Below, one piece after another: positions 7,215 through 12,876 of a stretch of DNA of 15,629 bases. The DNA lies in assembly GCA_023151145.1 (NCBI GenBank), contig JAKLJM010000012.1, positions 1 to 15,629 on the forward strand. The letters are read 5' to 3'. Position 1 is the first letter of the stretch; the number at the start of each line of letters is the position of its first letter. Under the pieces are notes generated by a model. That model did no database searches, was not told the origin of the DNA, and was given only the letters and a program-made list of their open reading frames with translations. Origin of the DNA: Bacteriovoracaceae bacterium (GTDB taxonomy: Bacteria > Bdellovibrionota > Bacteriovoracia > Bacteriovoracales > Bacteriovoracaceae). The position numbers and the translations under genes are program-made.

Positions 7215-7988
7215 TTATGTAGATTTTACCAAGTGGGGAAGTAGGTCTGATTCATGAAAAGGACTCACCCACAACAAAGGTGCTTCATAACGAAGTTTAT
7301 CGAGAGATTTTACTTCGACACCAGCTTCAAAGAACTTATATCCTCTTTGTGATAAAAGTACCGTCCCCGCAGCAATATCCCAAATTGATTTATCTCTAAA
7401 ACTAACGACAAAATCACAGGAGCCCATTGCTAATAAGGCCAATTTAAAAGCGATACTGCCGCGAGGAGCGAGTATGAGATGAGGGTTTTTCTTCATCAAT
7501 TCACTATGAAGTCCCAAATGCCATTCCGAGCGTGAAATAAGGCCTAATGGCTCTTGTTTTGACTTTGATAACAGCGGTAATACAATATCCGTCGAGCTAA
7601 ATTCTACTCCACTAAAGGGATTATAAATCCATCCATGATTTAATGGATCGAATAAGTTAGCTGAGTTCATATAGGCGAGAGACACCACACACTCATCACG
7701 TCCCTTCACTAATTCTCGTGTTCCATCAATGGGATCTAGTACACAGGCCGGGAAATGAAGCTCATCATGTTCTTCTTCCGAATAAAAGGTCCATTTTTCT
7801 TCAGAATACTTCTCTATCAATTGGTTTTTTATAAGTTCAGAAATGCTGAGATCAAAATCCGTCACGATGGTCTGATCGTTTTTAAGGTTCACTTGGAGTG
7901 ATTGAGAAGAATCCTTACCAAAATAAAGTCCTAACTTATGACGCGCGAGGTTTTTTATTGTATCATTAATATCTAGCTTCAAAGACAC
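7215..7988 (-). CDS. Inositol-monophosphatase/CysQ-family phosphatase
   Basis: 257 residues, usual for the family. The metal-binding motifs are present: acidic EEE at 71-73, D85-PID88-GT (DPIDGTRELVKG), and W203-D204-IAAG near the C-terminus, with TDFDLSIS at 43-50 upstream. The family hydrolyses inositol phosphates, 3'-phosphoadenosine 5'-phosphate (CysQ) or fructose-1,6-bisphosphate using Mg2+. The REL/VKG stretch after DPIDGT resembles CysQ/BisPase more than inositol monophosphatase, so turnover of PAP, a by-product that inhibits RNA-degrading enzymes, is the best guess. The start is GTG with a weak AGG upstream, and an in-frame TTG two codons later is also possible. It is the first gene of the minus-strand operon, and its promoter overlaps two DnaA boxes. 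Confidence 0.88.
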   Translation of the reverse strand: MSLKLDINDTIKNLARHKLGLYFGKDSSQSLQVNLKNDQTIVTDFDLSISELIKNQLIEKYSEEKWTFYSEEEHDELHFPACVLDPIDGTRELVKGRDECVVSLAYMNSANLFDPLNHGWIYNPFSGVEFSSTDIVLPLLSKSKQEPLGLISRSEWHLGLHSELMKKNPHLILAPRGSIAFKLALLAMGSCDFVVSFRDKSIWDIAAGTVLLSQRGYKFFEAGVEVKSLDKLRYEAPLLWVSPFHESDLLPHLVKST

Positions 7989-8000
7989 ACCGCCTATATG

Positions 8001-8033
8001 AAAATTTCTTACAAATTTTTATTTTTTATTCTT
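8001..8033. other. AT-rich tract, candidate DNA unwinding element
   Basis: 30 of 33 bases are A or T, with long T runs, ending 13 bp before the first DnaA box. Position and composition fit a duplex-unwinding element if the neighbouring box cluster is an origin. It also lies in the 5' leader of the CysQ-family gene. Confidence 0.4.
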
Positions 8034-8044
8034 GACTCGTCCAC

Positions 8045-8073
8045 TTTATCCACAAAAAAGCCAAAGTTATCAA
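8045..8073 (-). promoter_or_regulatory. Probable sigma-70 promoter of the phosphatase-lepB operon
   Basis: On the minus strand: TTGATA (8068-8073), a 17-bp spacer, then GATAAA (8045-8050), giving a start near 8038 and a leader of about 50 nt before the GTG at 7988. The -35 overlaps the DnaA box at 8067 and the -10 overlaps the box at 8046, so DnaA binding could repress it. Confidence 0.5.
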
Positions 8074-8266
8074 CACTAACATTAATTTTACCTTAATTGA
8101 CTATATTTCTCGATCTCCGAATTTGACGAGAAATATCTATAACTTAGACCGCATATCCACATACCAATTGCGTCAATGATAGAAAAAGTTAAAAAATTAT
8201 CTTTTCAAAGTCCAGTTATCCACAAAGTGTCAATTTATTGGCAGATAAATGCCCGATTTATTCACA
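8046..8266 (+). promoter_or_regulatory. oriC: Cluster of five same-strand DnaA boxes (candidate oriC)
   Basis: Sites of 9 bp, all in plus orientation: TTATCCACA at 8046-8054 and 8216-8224 (exact consensus), TTATCAACA at 8067-8075, ATATCCACA at 8153-8161 and TTATTCACA at 8258-8266 (one mismatch each). Start-to-start distances are 21, 86, 63 and 42 bp; three are exact multiples of 21, about two helical turns, so the boxes would face the same side of the helix. I noticed no exact consensus box elsewhere in the window. An AT tract lies to the left and a 10-bp inverted repeat within. Genes to the left are mostly minus strand and the flagellar genes to the right are plus strand, which fits outward forks. 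Alternative: a DnaA-titration or transcription-control site. No dnaA or dnaN gene is in view. Confidence 0.6.
8103..8136. repeat. 10-bp inverted repeat inside the DnaA-box region
   Basis: ATATTTCTCG at 8103-8112 and its exact complement CGAGAAATAT at 8127-8136, with a 14-bp spacer. It sits in the long gap between the second and third DnaA boxes. It may be a site for a dimeric regulator or an origin-binding protein. Confidence 0.7.
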
Positions 8267-8398
8267 TTGTTCTCATCAAAATTTTAGAGGGTAAGAAGCC
8301 TCATTCATCTTAAGAATAGATGATCTGCCAAAGTGCTTTAGTCAACTATTTTTCACAGCTCAAAAAGGCGAGAGTGAAAAACTACTAAGGAGTAATTC
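8267..8398. other. Remainder of non-coding region with small inverted repeats
   Basis: No ORF is supported. Two inverted repeats are visible: TCATCT (8305-8310) with AGATGA (8318-8323), and TTTTTCAC (8349-8356) with GTGAAAAA (8374-8381). The second also has CTC/GAG inside, giving a hairpin of about 11 interrupted pairs just past the end of the small minus-strand ORF. It lacks a U tract in either direction, so I do not call it a terminator. Confidence 0.5.
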
Positions 8399-8665
8399 CT
8401 AGTGAGCGTCTGTAGATAAGACCTCAACCAAGCCCTCAGTTCCGACTGATACAGCGAGAATTTCGCCTTCTGTATCAGAGGTCGTCATGAGGTTAGTCAC
8501 TAACCTCATGCCACCAGTTTGCGGGTCAACGTAGATGAAAGGTGCCTGTGCTAGTTCCGAACGATTCAATTGCAAATCACGCAGAAAGCTGTCGTAAATC
8601 CCTTTAGTCAAGCCAGAGCTAAACATATGGCACTCCAAGTGAAACAACATCCATTGTCGTCTCAC
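8399..8665 (-). CDS. Small ORF of unknown function, atypical composition
   Basis: 88 codons from a GTG at 8665, or 83 from an ATG at 8650; neither has a good ribosome binding site. The product has no signal peptide, membrane segment or motif I know; the segment FIYVDPQTGGMRLVTN is protein-like and predicted beta-rich. G+C is 48% over 8401-8640 (115 of 240 bases), against 35% over 8821-9000 (63 of 180). Codon choice (CTC, CTG, TTG for Leu) also differs from the TTA-rich neighbours. It follows the membrane-protein gene by 42 nt on the same strand. Several perfect inverted repeats cover it, so a structured RNA instead of, or in addition to, a protein is a real alternative. The composition suggests transfer or RNA constraint. 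Confidence 0.4.
   Translation of the reverse strand: MRRQWMLFHLECHMFSSGLTKGIYDSFLRDLQLNRSELAQAPFIYVDPQTGGMRLVTNLMTTSDTEGEILAVSVGTEGLVEVLSTDAH
8446..8478. repeat. 9-bp inverted repeat
   Basis: CTGATACAG at 8446-8454 and CTGTATCAG at 8470-8478 with a 15-nt loop. The left arm also takes part in a smaller hairpin with TCAGT at 8436-8440 (ACTGA at 8445-8449). The two pairings are mutually exclusive, so the RNA could switch between them. Confidence 0.7.
8486..8510. repeat. 25-bp perfect palindrome (12-1-12)
   Basis: The left arm CATGAGGTTAGT (8486-8497) is exactly complementary to the right arm at 8499-8510 around a central C at 8498. Such symmetry is rare by chance. It could be an operator for a dimeric protein, a cruciform-forming site or an RNA stem. 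It lies within the small ORF. Confidence 0.8.
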
Positions 8666-8667
8666 TT
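8637..8667. repeat. Interrupted hairpin at the start of the small ORF
   Basis: AAGTGA (8637-8642) pairs with TCACTT (8662-8667), and inside it ACAA (8644-8647) pairs with TTGT (8654-8657). In a minus-strand transcript it would include both possible start codons of the small ORF. Confidence 0.5.
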
Positions 8668-8707
8668 AAAAGTCTAACATAGTTTTAAAAAATAAGATGA
8701 GCTGTAA

Positions 8708-10210
8708 CTAATTGTTAAATATTTTAAGAAAAATTTTCACACGTCCCTCAAAATGGGAATCGAGTAGGCAGATAAGGATATAGATTAAGAAGATCATGTT
8801 TCGCTTAGAACGTAAGCGAGAGATGCTTTGAAATAATACCTCAATAGGGATTAGACTTAAAAAGGCCATAATCCAAAGCAGAGAAAACCCTTTAAGAATA
8901 TGAGCGTCTACAACCAAGGAATAGAAAATCATGATCAAAAAAGAGGACCAAAAGATCGCCAGATAGTCTCTTTCAAAATTTGTTTCCTTGAAGATACTCC
9001 ATCTATTATAAAAATAAATAAGCACCATAAAAATCAGACCAAAAAAGGAAAGAGAATAAAAAGCTTTTCTGTTAATTTCAAAAAGCATTGAAGTTAAAAG
9101 ATCATTTCCTGAAAATAGCCCCGAAAAAAATGGTTCTAGGTGATTTAAAAAGACCACTAAAGACAAAAAGAATCCAAAGGAGGCATATCGTAAAAATTGA
9201 TTTCTAAACCAAAAGGTGCGGTCACTCAAATAAACAAAATACATGAGGACTAACTGAATCCACAACAAGGGCGCGTAAGATTGGTTAATCACCGTTCCCC
9301 AATATCCCACTAAACCTAAAAACAATCCTGCTCGATAAGTCGAACTTCTACTTACCCACAACATTGTCCACACCCACAACAATGAATATGTTGTCAGTAA
9401 ACCAAACTCAATATTATGAACAAATATTTTAGTAAACGACCAAGTCGACACTAGAGAAAAAACTCCCAACAATGAGAGTCTTCGAGAAACGAAGTATCTT
9501 AAAAAGGCATAAAACAATAAAAGAAAAAGTCCTAAGTTGACTACATAGAAATGTAAACTCCAGGCTGCACGATTTAAAACAGGATAACTTTTAAATGGAT
9601 AATAATTCACCAATAAAAAATTCCAAAAAGGCGTTGCAACTTTTTCTAAGGGATCATAAAAAAGTTTCATGGCCTCGTTACCCATCAATGGAGGGTAATC
9701 TGGCAACGAAACGACAAACATAATTAAAATAAACGCGACTAAAGTTTTTTCAAAGCCATCAAGAAATTTAAATTCTCCAAAATTTGAAGACACAGACTCT
9801 TGAATGATTTTCCCACGAGTCGGCCACGAATAAAAAAGACCTAGTAATGACCAAATAATCCAAAAGGAATTGTAGATCCATTTACTCGGTAATATCGCAA
9901 TGAGGTTAAAAAGAATGACAAAGAAAAAGAGTCCGAGAAAAATTCTATAAATGATTCTGTCGACAGAGGAATTTACTCGGAAATAGATTTTCAAACGATG
10001 ATCGATTTCTTTACCCAACAAAAACCACTGTGCCACTATAAAGAGAATATACATCGTCATAAATAGCGCCTGAGTAGCAGCATGAAGATCTAATGATTTC
10101 TGTACATAGAGTGGAATTAACAAGAAAGAGAAATAGCTAACAGCTCGAAATATAAAGAATTTTGACTTTAATAATAGGTGACCAGAATTATTTTCTAAAG
10201 TATTTTGCAT
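8708..10210 (-). CDS. Polytopic inner-membrane protein of unknown function
   Basis: 500 residues with about 13-15 hydrophobic membrane segments spread over the whole length, the first at about 18-36. Ribosome binding is weak (CGGAT about 6 nt before ATG). I recognise no family. After the fifth segment there is a loop with DYPPLMGNEAMKLF (171-184). It loosely resembles the acidic first loop of GT-C glycosyltransferases, which use lipid-linked sugar donors, but the spacing and the number of preceding segments differ. With the glycosyltransferase cluster on the other side of fliD, a role in surface-sugar transfer or flipping is conceivable, though unproven. The gene starts inside the divergent flagellar promoter region; its first codons overlap the sigma-28 -35 box. 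Confidence 0.85.
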   Translation of the reverse strand: MQNTLENNSGHLLLKSKFFIFRAVSYFSFLLIPLYVQKSLDLHAATQALFMTMYILFIVAQWFLLGKEIDHRLKIYFRVNSSVDRIIYRIFLGLFFFVILFNLIAILPSKWIYNSFWIIWSLLGLFYSWPTRGKIIQESVSSNFGEFKFLDGFEKTLVAFILIMFVVSLPDYPPLMGNEAMKLFYDPLEKVATPFWNFLLVNYYPFKSYPVLNRAAWSLHFYVVNLGLFLLLFYAFLRYFVSRRLSLLGVFSLVSTWSFTKIFVHNIEFGLLTTYSLLWVWTMLWVSRSSTYRAGLFLGLVGYWGTVINQSYAPLLWIQLVLMYFVYLSDRTFWFRNQFLRYASFGFFLSLVVFLNHLEPFFSGLFSGNDLLTSMLFEINRKAFYSLSFFGLIFMVLIYFYNRWSIFKETNFERDYLAIFWSSFLIMIFYSLVVDAHILKGFSLLWIMAFLSLIPIEVLFQSISRLRSKRNMIFLIYILICLLDSHFEGRVKIFLKIFNN

Positions 10211-10222
10211 ATTATCCGATAA
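10196..10222 (+). promoter_or_regulatory. Sigma-28 (FliA) type flagellar promoter
   Basis: TAAAGTAT (10196-10203), an 11-bp spacer, then TCCGATAA (10215-10222). Each half matches the enterobacterial FliA consensus (TAAAGTTT, 11 bp, GCCGATAA) at 7 of 8 positions. It points toward fliD, with a start near 10229. The -35 lies in the first codons of the divergent membrane-protein gene, and the -10 lies 5-12 bp beyond its ATG. Confidence 0.75.
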
Positions 10223-10228
10223 ATTTAA

Positions 10229-10303
10229 TAAGAAGTTTAAAACACCCCATGTCTTAACTTCAACCTAGAATCAAAAGGCCGGCCCCCATCACCGGCCTTT
10301 TTT
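10229..10303 (+). ncRNA. Possible short leader RNA or sRNA before fliD
   Basis: Predicted from the sigma-28 promoter at 10196-10222 and the terminator ending at 10303, giving an RNA of about 75 nt. It has no ORF (the only ATG, at 10249, meets a stop after one codon). It carries two C-rich segments, ACCCCAT and the terminator loop CCCCCATC, which could pair with G-rich ribosome binding sites. It could equally be the terminated form of the fliD leader. Confidence 0.4.
10273..10303 (+). terminator. Strong intrinsic terminator upstream of fliD
   Basis: AAAAGGCCGG (10273-10282) pairs perfectly with CCGGCCTTTT (10292-10301) around a 9-nt loop, and the T run extends to 10303. It has the best U tract in the plus direction, but the A run also gives partial function on the minus strand. 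No complete gene ends here; the flanking genes are divergent. Confidence 0.85.
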
Positions 10304-10429
10304 ATTTTAAGCTTGGTCACTGATTCACACAACTAAATAAGCATCCGATTCTTTTACTCAAATTCTACGCACTATGTGAAAATCCTTCCCCGTCGAGATT
10401 GGTCCTACGAAATGCTAATATTCAATTAG

Positions 10430-10446
10430 GTTTTGAAAATCAAAAC
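10430..10446 (+). promoter_or_regulatory. Small hairpin just before the fliD ribosome binding site
   Basis: GTTTTGA (10430-10436) pairs with TCAAAAC (10440-10446), ending 9 nt before AGGAGG. Further up, ATCCTTCC at 10382-10389 could pair with the AGGAGGAT of the ribosome binding site. Together they give the roughly 240-nt leader some capacity for control. Confidence 0.35.
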
Positions 10447-10467
10447 TCAAACATCAGGAGGATGTTT

Positions 10468-11856
10468 TTGTCGATTGCATTTGGTTCCATCAACACAGGT
10501 CTACCAAAAGATATCGTTCAGCAAATCATGAAAGCTGAACAAATCCCTGTGCAAAATATGGAAAAACAAAAATCGAAAATCCAAGACAAAAAAGGTCTTG
10601 TGGATCAGTTGATAAAACTGACAGAAGAGGTGCGCGGACATTTAGCTGTTAACGCTAACGCCAGAGCATTAAGAGAATTAAAAGTAGATACAAACAATGA
10701 CTTAGTTTCTATCACTACAGATAAAAACCGCGCGCTACCAGGATCTTATCAATTTGAAGTTGTTGAGTTGGCGCAAAAATCATCGGCCATGTCGTCAGGA
10801 TTTGCGGATAAAGACGAATCTTATGTCGGAGTTGGTTTTGTTCAGTTCACGATGGCAAACGGAGAAACGAAAGATATTTATATAGATAGTGAAAACTCAT
10901 CCCTAGATAAAATTGCAAAACTGATCAACAAAGATTCTGATTTAGGAATCAATGCTAACGTCATTAATGATGGAAGTGGATCAGAAACACCTTGGCGATT
11001 AATTCTTTCTTTTAAAAATACTGGGGATGATAACTTAGTTGATTTTCCCTATTTCTACTTTGTCGATGGTGATGAAGATTTCTATCTAGAATTTGAGCGC
11101 GAAGCTCGTGATGCTAAAATCAAAATGGATGGATTTGAAATCGAGCTTCCTGAAAACAAAGCAAATGACATTATTCCTGGCGTACAAATCGATCTGAAGA
11201 AGGCAAAACCAGGTGAAGAATTTTCTATTAAAATCACTGAAGATACCGAAGCCATTTCTACTAAAGTTAGTGACCTAGTCACTAAAGTAAATGGAATTTT
11301 AAAATTCATTAAAGATCAAAACACCATGGATGAAAAAACTGACACCTCAAGAACTCTTGGTGGTGACAGTATTCTTCAATCTCTTGAAGGAAGAATTCGC
11401 GGTGCCATTTTTAAAGATATCATGACTGAAAAAGGACCGAGAAGGGCCAGTGAAATTGGTATTTCGTTTTCTCGTGAAGGGGAAATCCAATTTGACCAGA
11501 AAAAATTTCAAGCCATTCTTAATCAAGACTATCAAAGCATTTCGCAAATCTTAACTGGTGCCTTTTTAGAACAAGGTAAAAGCCAAGGATTGATGGATAA
11601 CTTGAATGATGCTGTTGGCGTAGTTTTAAGAACACCAGATGGATTATTACAATCTAGAAAACGCTCATTACAAGGTCAAATGGAGCAGATCGATCGCAGA
11701 ATTGATCAAAAACAAAAGTTTTTAGCAGAGAAAGAAAAAAGTTTAAAAGATAAATTTGCACGTTTAGAAGGAACGATCTCTAAGATACGTTCATCTGGTG
11801 CAGGTGTAGCGGCCCTTGGTGCAGGTGCCGGTGATCCAGTTCAACAATTAGGTTAA
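10468..11856 (+). CDS. fliD: Flagellar hook-associated protein 2 (filament cap)
   Basis: 462 residues from a TTG start, chosen because a perfect AGGAGG (10456-10461) lies 6 nt upstream and the product then begins SIAFGSINTGLPKDIVQQI, a typical FliD opening. The in-frame ATG at 10462 directly touches the ribosome binding site, and a TTG at 10399 lacks one. FliD_N covers about residues 5-105 and FliD_C about 215-445, with the usual KIKMDGFEIE segment near 217 and helical coiled ends for pentamer formation. FliD caps the growing filament outside the cell and folds incoming flagellin; it is exported by the flagellar type III system, consistent with no signal peptide. fliS follows after 33 nt in the same operon. 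A sigma-28 promoter and a terminator lie upstream. Confidence 0.95.
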   Translation: MSIAFGSINTGLPKDIVQQIMKAEQIPVQNMEKQKSKIQDKKGLVDQLIKLTEEVRGHLAVNANARALRELKVDTNNDLVSITTDKNRALPGSYQFEVVELAQKSSAMSSGFADKDESYVGVGFVQFTMANGETKDIYIDSENSSLDKIAKLINKDSDLGINANVINDGSGSETPWRLILSFKNTGDDNLVDFPYFYFVDGDEDFYLEFEREARDAKIKMDGFEIELPENKANDIIPGVQIDLKKAKPGEEFSIKITEDTEAISTKVSDLVTKVNGILKFIKDQNTMDEKTDTSRTLGGDSILQSLEGRIRGAIFKDIMTEKGPRRASEIGISFSREGEIQFDQKKFQAILNQDYQSISQILTGAFLEQGKSQGLMDNLNDAVGVVLRTPDGLLQSRKRSLQGQMEQIDRRIDQKQKFLAEKEKSLKDKFARLEGTISKIRSSGAGVAALGAGAGDPVQQLG

Positions 11857-11889
11857 TTTAAAAGATAGATTCCAATAGTAGGAGGAAGT

Positions 11890-12291
11890 ATGAGTTACGG
11901 ATATGGTGCATATAAAAAGACGGCGGTAAGTACTGCAAGTAAAGAACAAATTTTACTCATGCTCTACCAAGCTGCTATTAAGAACTGTAAAAAGGCTATT
12001 GAAGCTATTGAAGAGAGAAACATCTCTAAAAAAGGTGAACACATTGGAAAGCTTCAAGACATTGTTATTGAATTAAATAACAGCTTAGATTTTGAAATTG
12101 GTGGAGATATCGCGAAAGAACTCTCTTCGCTTTATGACTACATTCTTTTTTCAAGTACACAGGCCAATATTAAAATTGACCCTGAACCACTTGAAGGTTG
12201 CTTAAAAGTTCTCAACACCCTGTACGATGGTTGGCAAGAAGCTATCAAACAAATGAAGAACAACACACCTACACAAAAAATTGAAGGCTAA
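11890..12291 (+). CDS. fliS: Flagellin export chaperone FliS
   Basis: 133 residues, all helical, the normal FliS size. Family landmarks are visible: YGAYKKT near the N-terminus, SKEQILLMLYQAAI at 17-30, a SLDFEIGGDIAKELSSLYDYI stretch in the middle and a late GWQEAIK. FliS binds the C-terminal end of flagellin in the cytoplasm, prevents premature polymerisation and hands it to the export gate. The start is secured by GGAGG 5 nt upstream of the ATG. It lies between fliD and the FliT-position gene, the classic fliD-fliS-fliT order, and is surely co-transcribed with fliD. Nothing is unusual in it. Confidence 0.96.
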   Translation: MSYGYGAYKKTAVSTASKEQILLMLYQAAIKNCKKAIEAIEERNISKKGEHIGKLQDIVIELNNSLDFEIGGDIAKELSSLYDYILFSSTQANIKIDPEPLEGCLKVLNTLYDGWQEAIKQMKNNTPTQKIEG

Positions 12292-12324
12292 TTCCAACTA
12301 CACACAACGCCAGGAGAGGATTTT

Positions 12325-12729
12325 ATGAATAATATTTTTGAAGGGATTCAATCACACTTGAGCTTTCTAGAGTCAGCACTAGCTACTGCTGAAAAAATGC
12401 TAGTGGCTGCTACAAAAAATGAAGTTGATGCCGTATCTAATGATGCTGATAACTTCGAAAGACTTTTACATATTATCGAAAAAGCTCAAAAAGATATTGA
12501 ACAACAAATTTATTTACTAGATCCAAAAGAAGTACGTATGGATCAGTTAGAAATCTTGAGAATGTGGGTTCAGGAAGTTAATTTATTGACTGAAAAGATC
12601 AACCGAGTTGATGAGCAAACGCTTGAGCAACTTAATCAACTAAAAGATCAAACAGGTGCAGAAATTGCCTCTGTCTTCGCCAATAAAGAAAAAATTAGAG
12701 GCTATGCCACTAATAGTGTGAAAAAATAA
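12325..12729 (+). CDS. Helical flagellar accessory protein, FliT-like by position
   Basis: 134 residues, predicted almost entirely helical with heptad-like patterns (LLHIIEKAQKDIEQQIYLL and LTEKINRVDEQTLEQLNQL). There is no signal peptide. AGGAGAGGA lies just upstream of the ATG. The position directly after fliD-fliS is where FliT is found: a chaperone for FliD that also affects export and, in enterics, FlhDC activity. FlgN-type chaperones have a similar fold and size. Sequence resemblance to enteric FliT is too weak for me to assign the symbol. It is the last gene before a 147-bp gap, so it probably ends the fliD operon, but I see no convincing plus-strand terminator after it. Confidence 0.8.
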   Translation: MNNIFEGIQSHLSFLESALATAEKMLVAATKNEVDAVSNDADNFERLLHIIEKAQKDIEQQIYLLDPKEVRMDQLEILRMWVQEVNLLTEKINRVDEQTLEQLNQLKDQTGAEIASVFANKEKIRGYATNSVKK

Positions 12730-12774
12730 CCATCCCCCAAGCCGTTCTCCAGATTTTGTTTAGACTTCATTGAC

Positions 12775-12794
12775 AAAAACCTCACTTCGTGAGG
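12775..12794 (-). terminator. Weak terminator-like hairpin, minus orientation
   Basis: CCTCAC (12780-12785) pairs with GTGAGG (12789-12794) around a 3-nt loop, and on the minus strand the stem is followed by five U residues (12779-12775). In the plus direction an A/U mix follows, so it is not a convincing end for the fliD operon. No minus-strand gene is known here. Confidence 0.3.
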
Positions 12795-12809
12795 AAATAT
12801 TTATAGCCA

Positions 12810-12832
12810 GTGCCGCTAATGATTAGCGGCAC
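12810..12832. repeat. 23-bp perfect palindrome (11-1-11)
   Basis: The arm GTGCCGCTAAT (12810-12820) is exactly complementary to 12822-12832 around G12821. There is no U tract, so it is not an intrinsic terminator. It lies about 45 bp upstream of the start of the Maf-like gene and could be an operator. Both strands carry GCCGCTAA, one base from the sigma-28 -10, but no fitting -35 exists. Confidence 0.75.
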
Positions 12833-12876
12833 CCCACGGCCTATTGAACCTTAAGGAAGAGGAACAACGGTGTCAT

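Noticed and set aside
8349..8381. Terminator for the small minus-strand ORF
   Set aside because: The hairpin TTTTTCAC/GTGAAAAA is AU-rich and is not followed by a U tract in either direction.
8399..8665. tmRNA, SRP RNA, 6S or other known structured RNA
   Set aside because: I looked for CCA end, tag-like ORF and known conserved cores on both strands and recognised none.
10399..10467. Upstream TTG start for fliD
   Set aside because: No ribosome binding site; the FliD-like sequence begins only at the TTG at 10468 behind AGGAGG.
12770..12800. Sigma-70 promoter with TTGACA at 12770 for the Maf-like gene
   Set aside because: No acceptable -10 at 16-18 bp; the best (AAATAT) is at 19 bp and a hairpin fills the spacer.
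12793..12819. Sigma-28 promoter using GCCGCTAA in the 23-bp palindrome
   Set aside because: The -35 position reads GGAAATAT, only 4 of 8 matches, and the -10 has a mismatch in the core.
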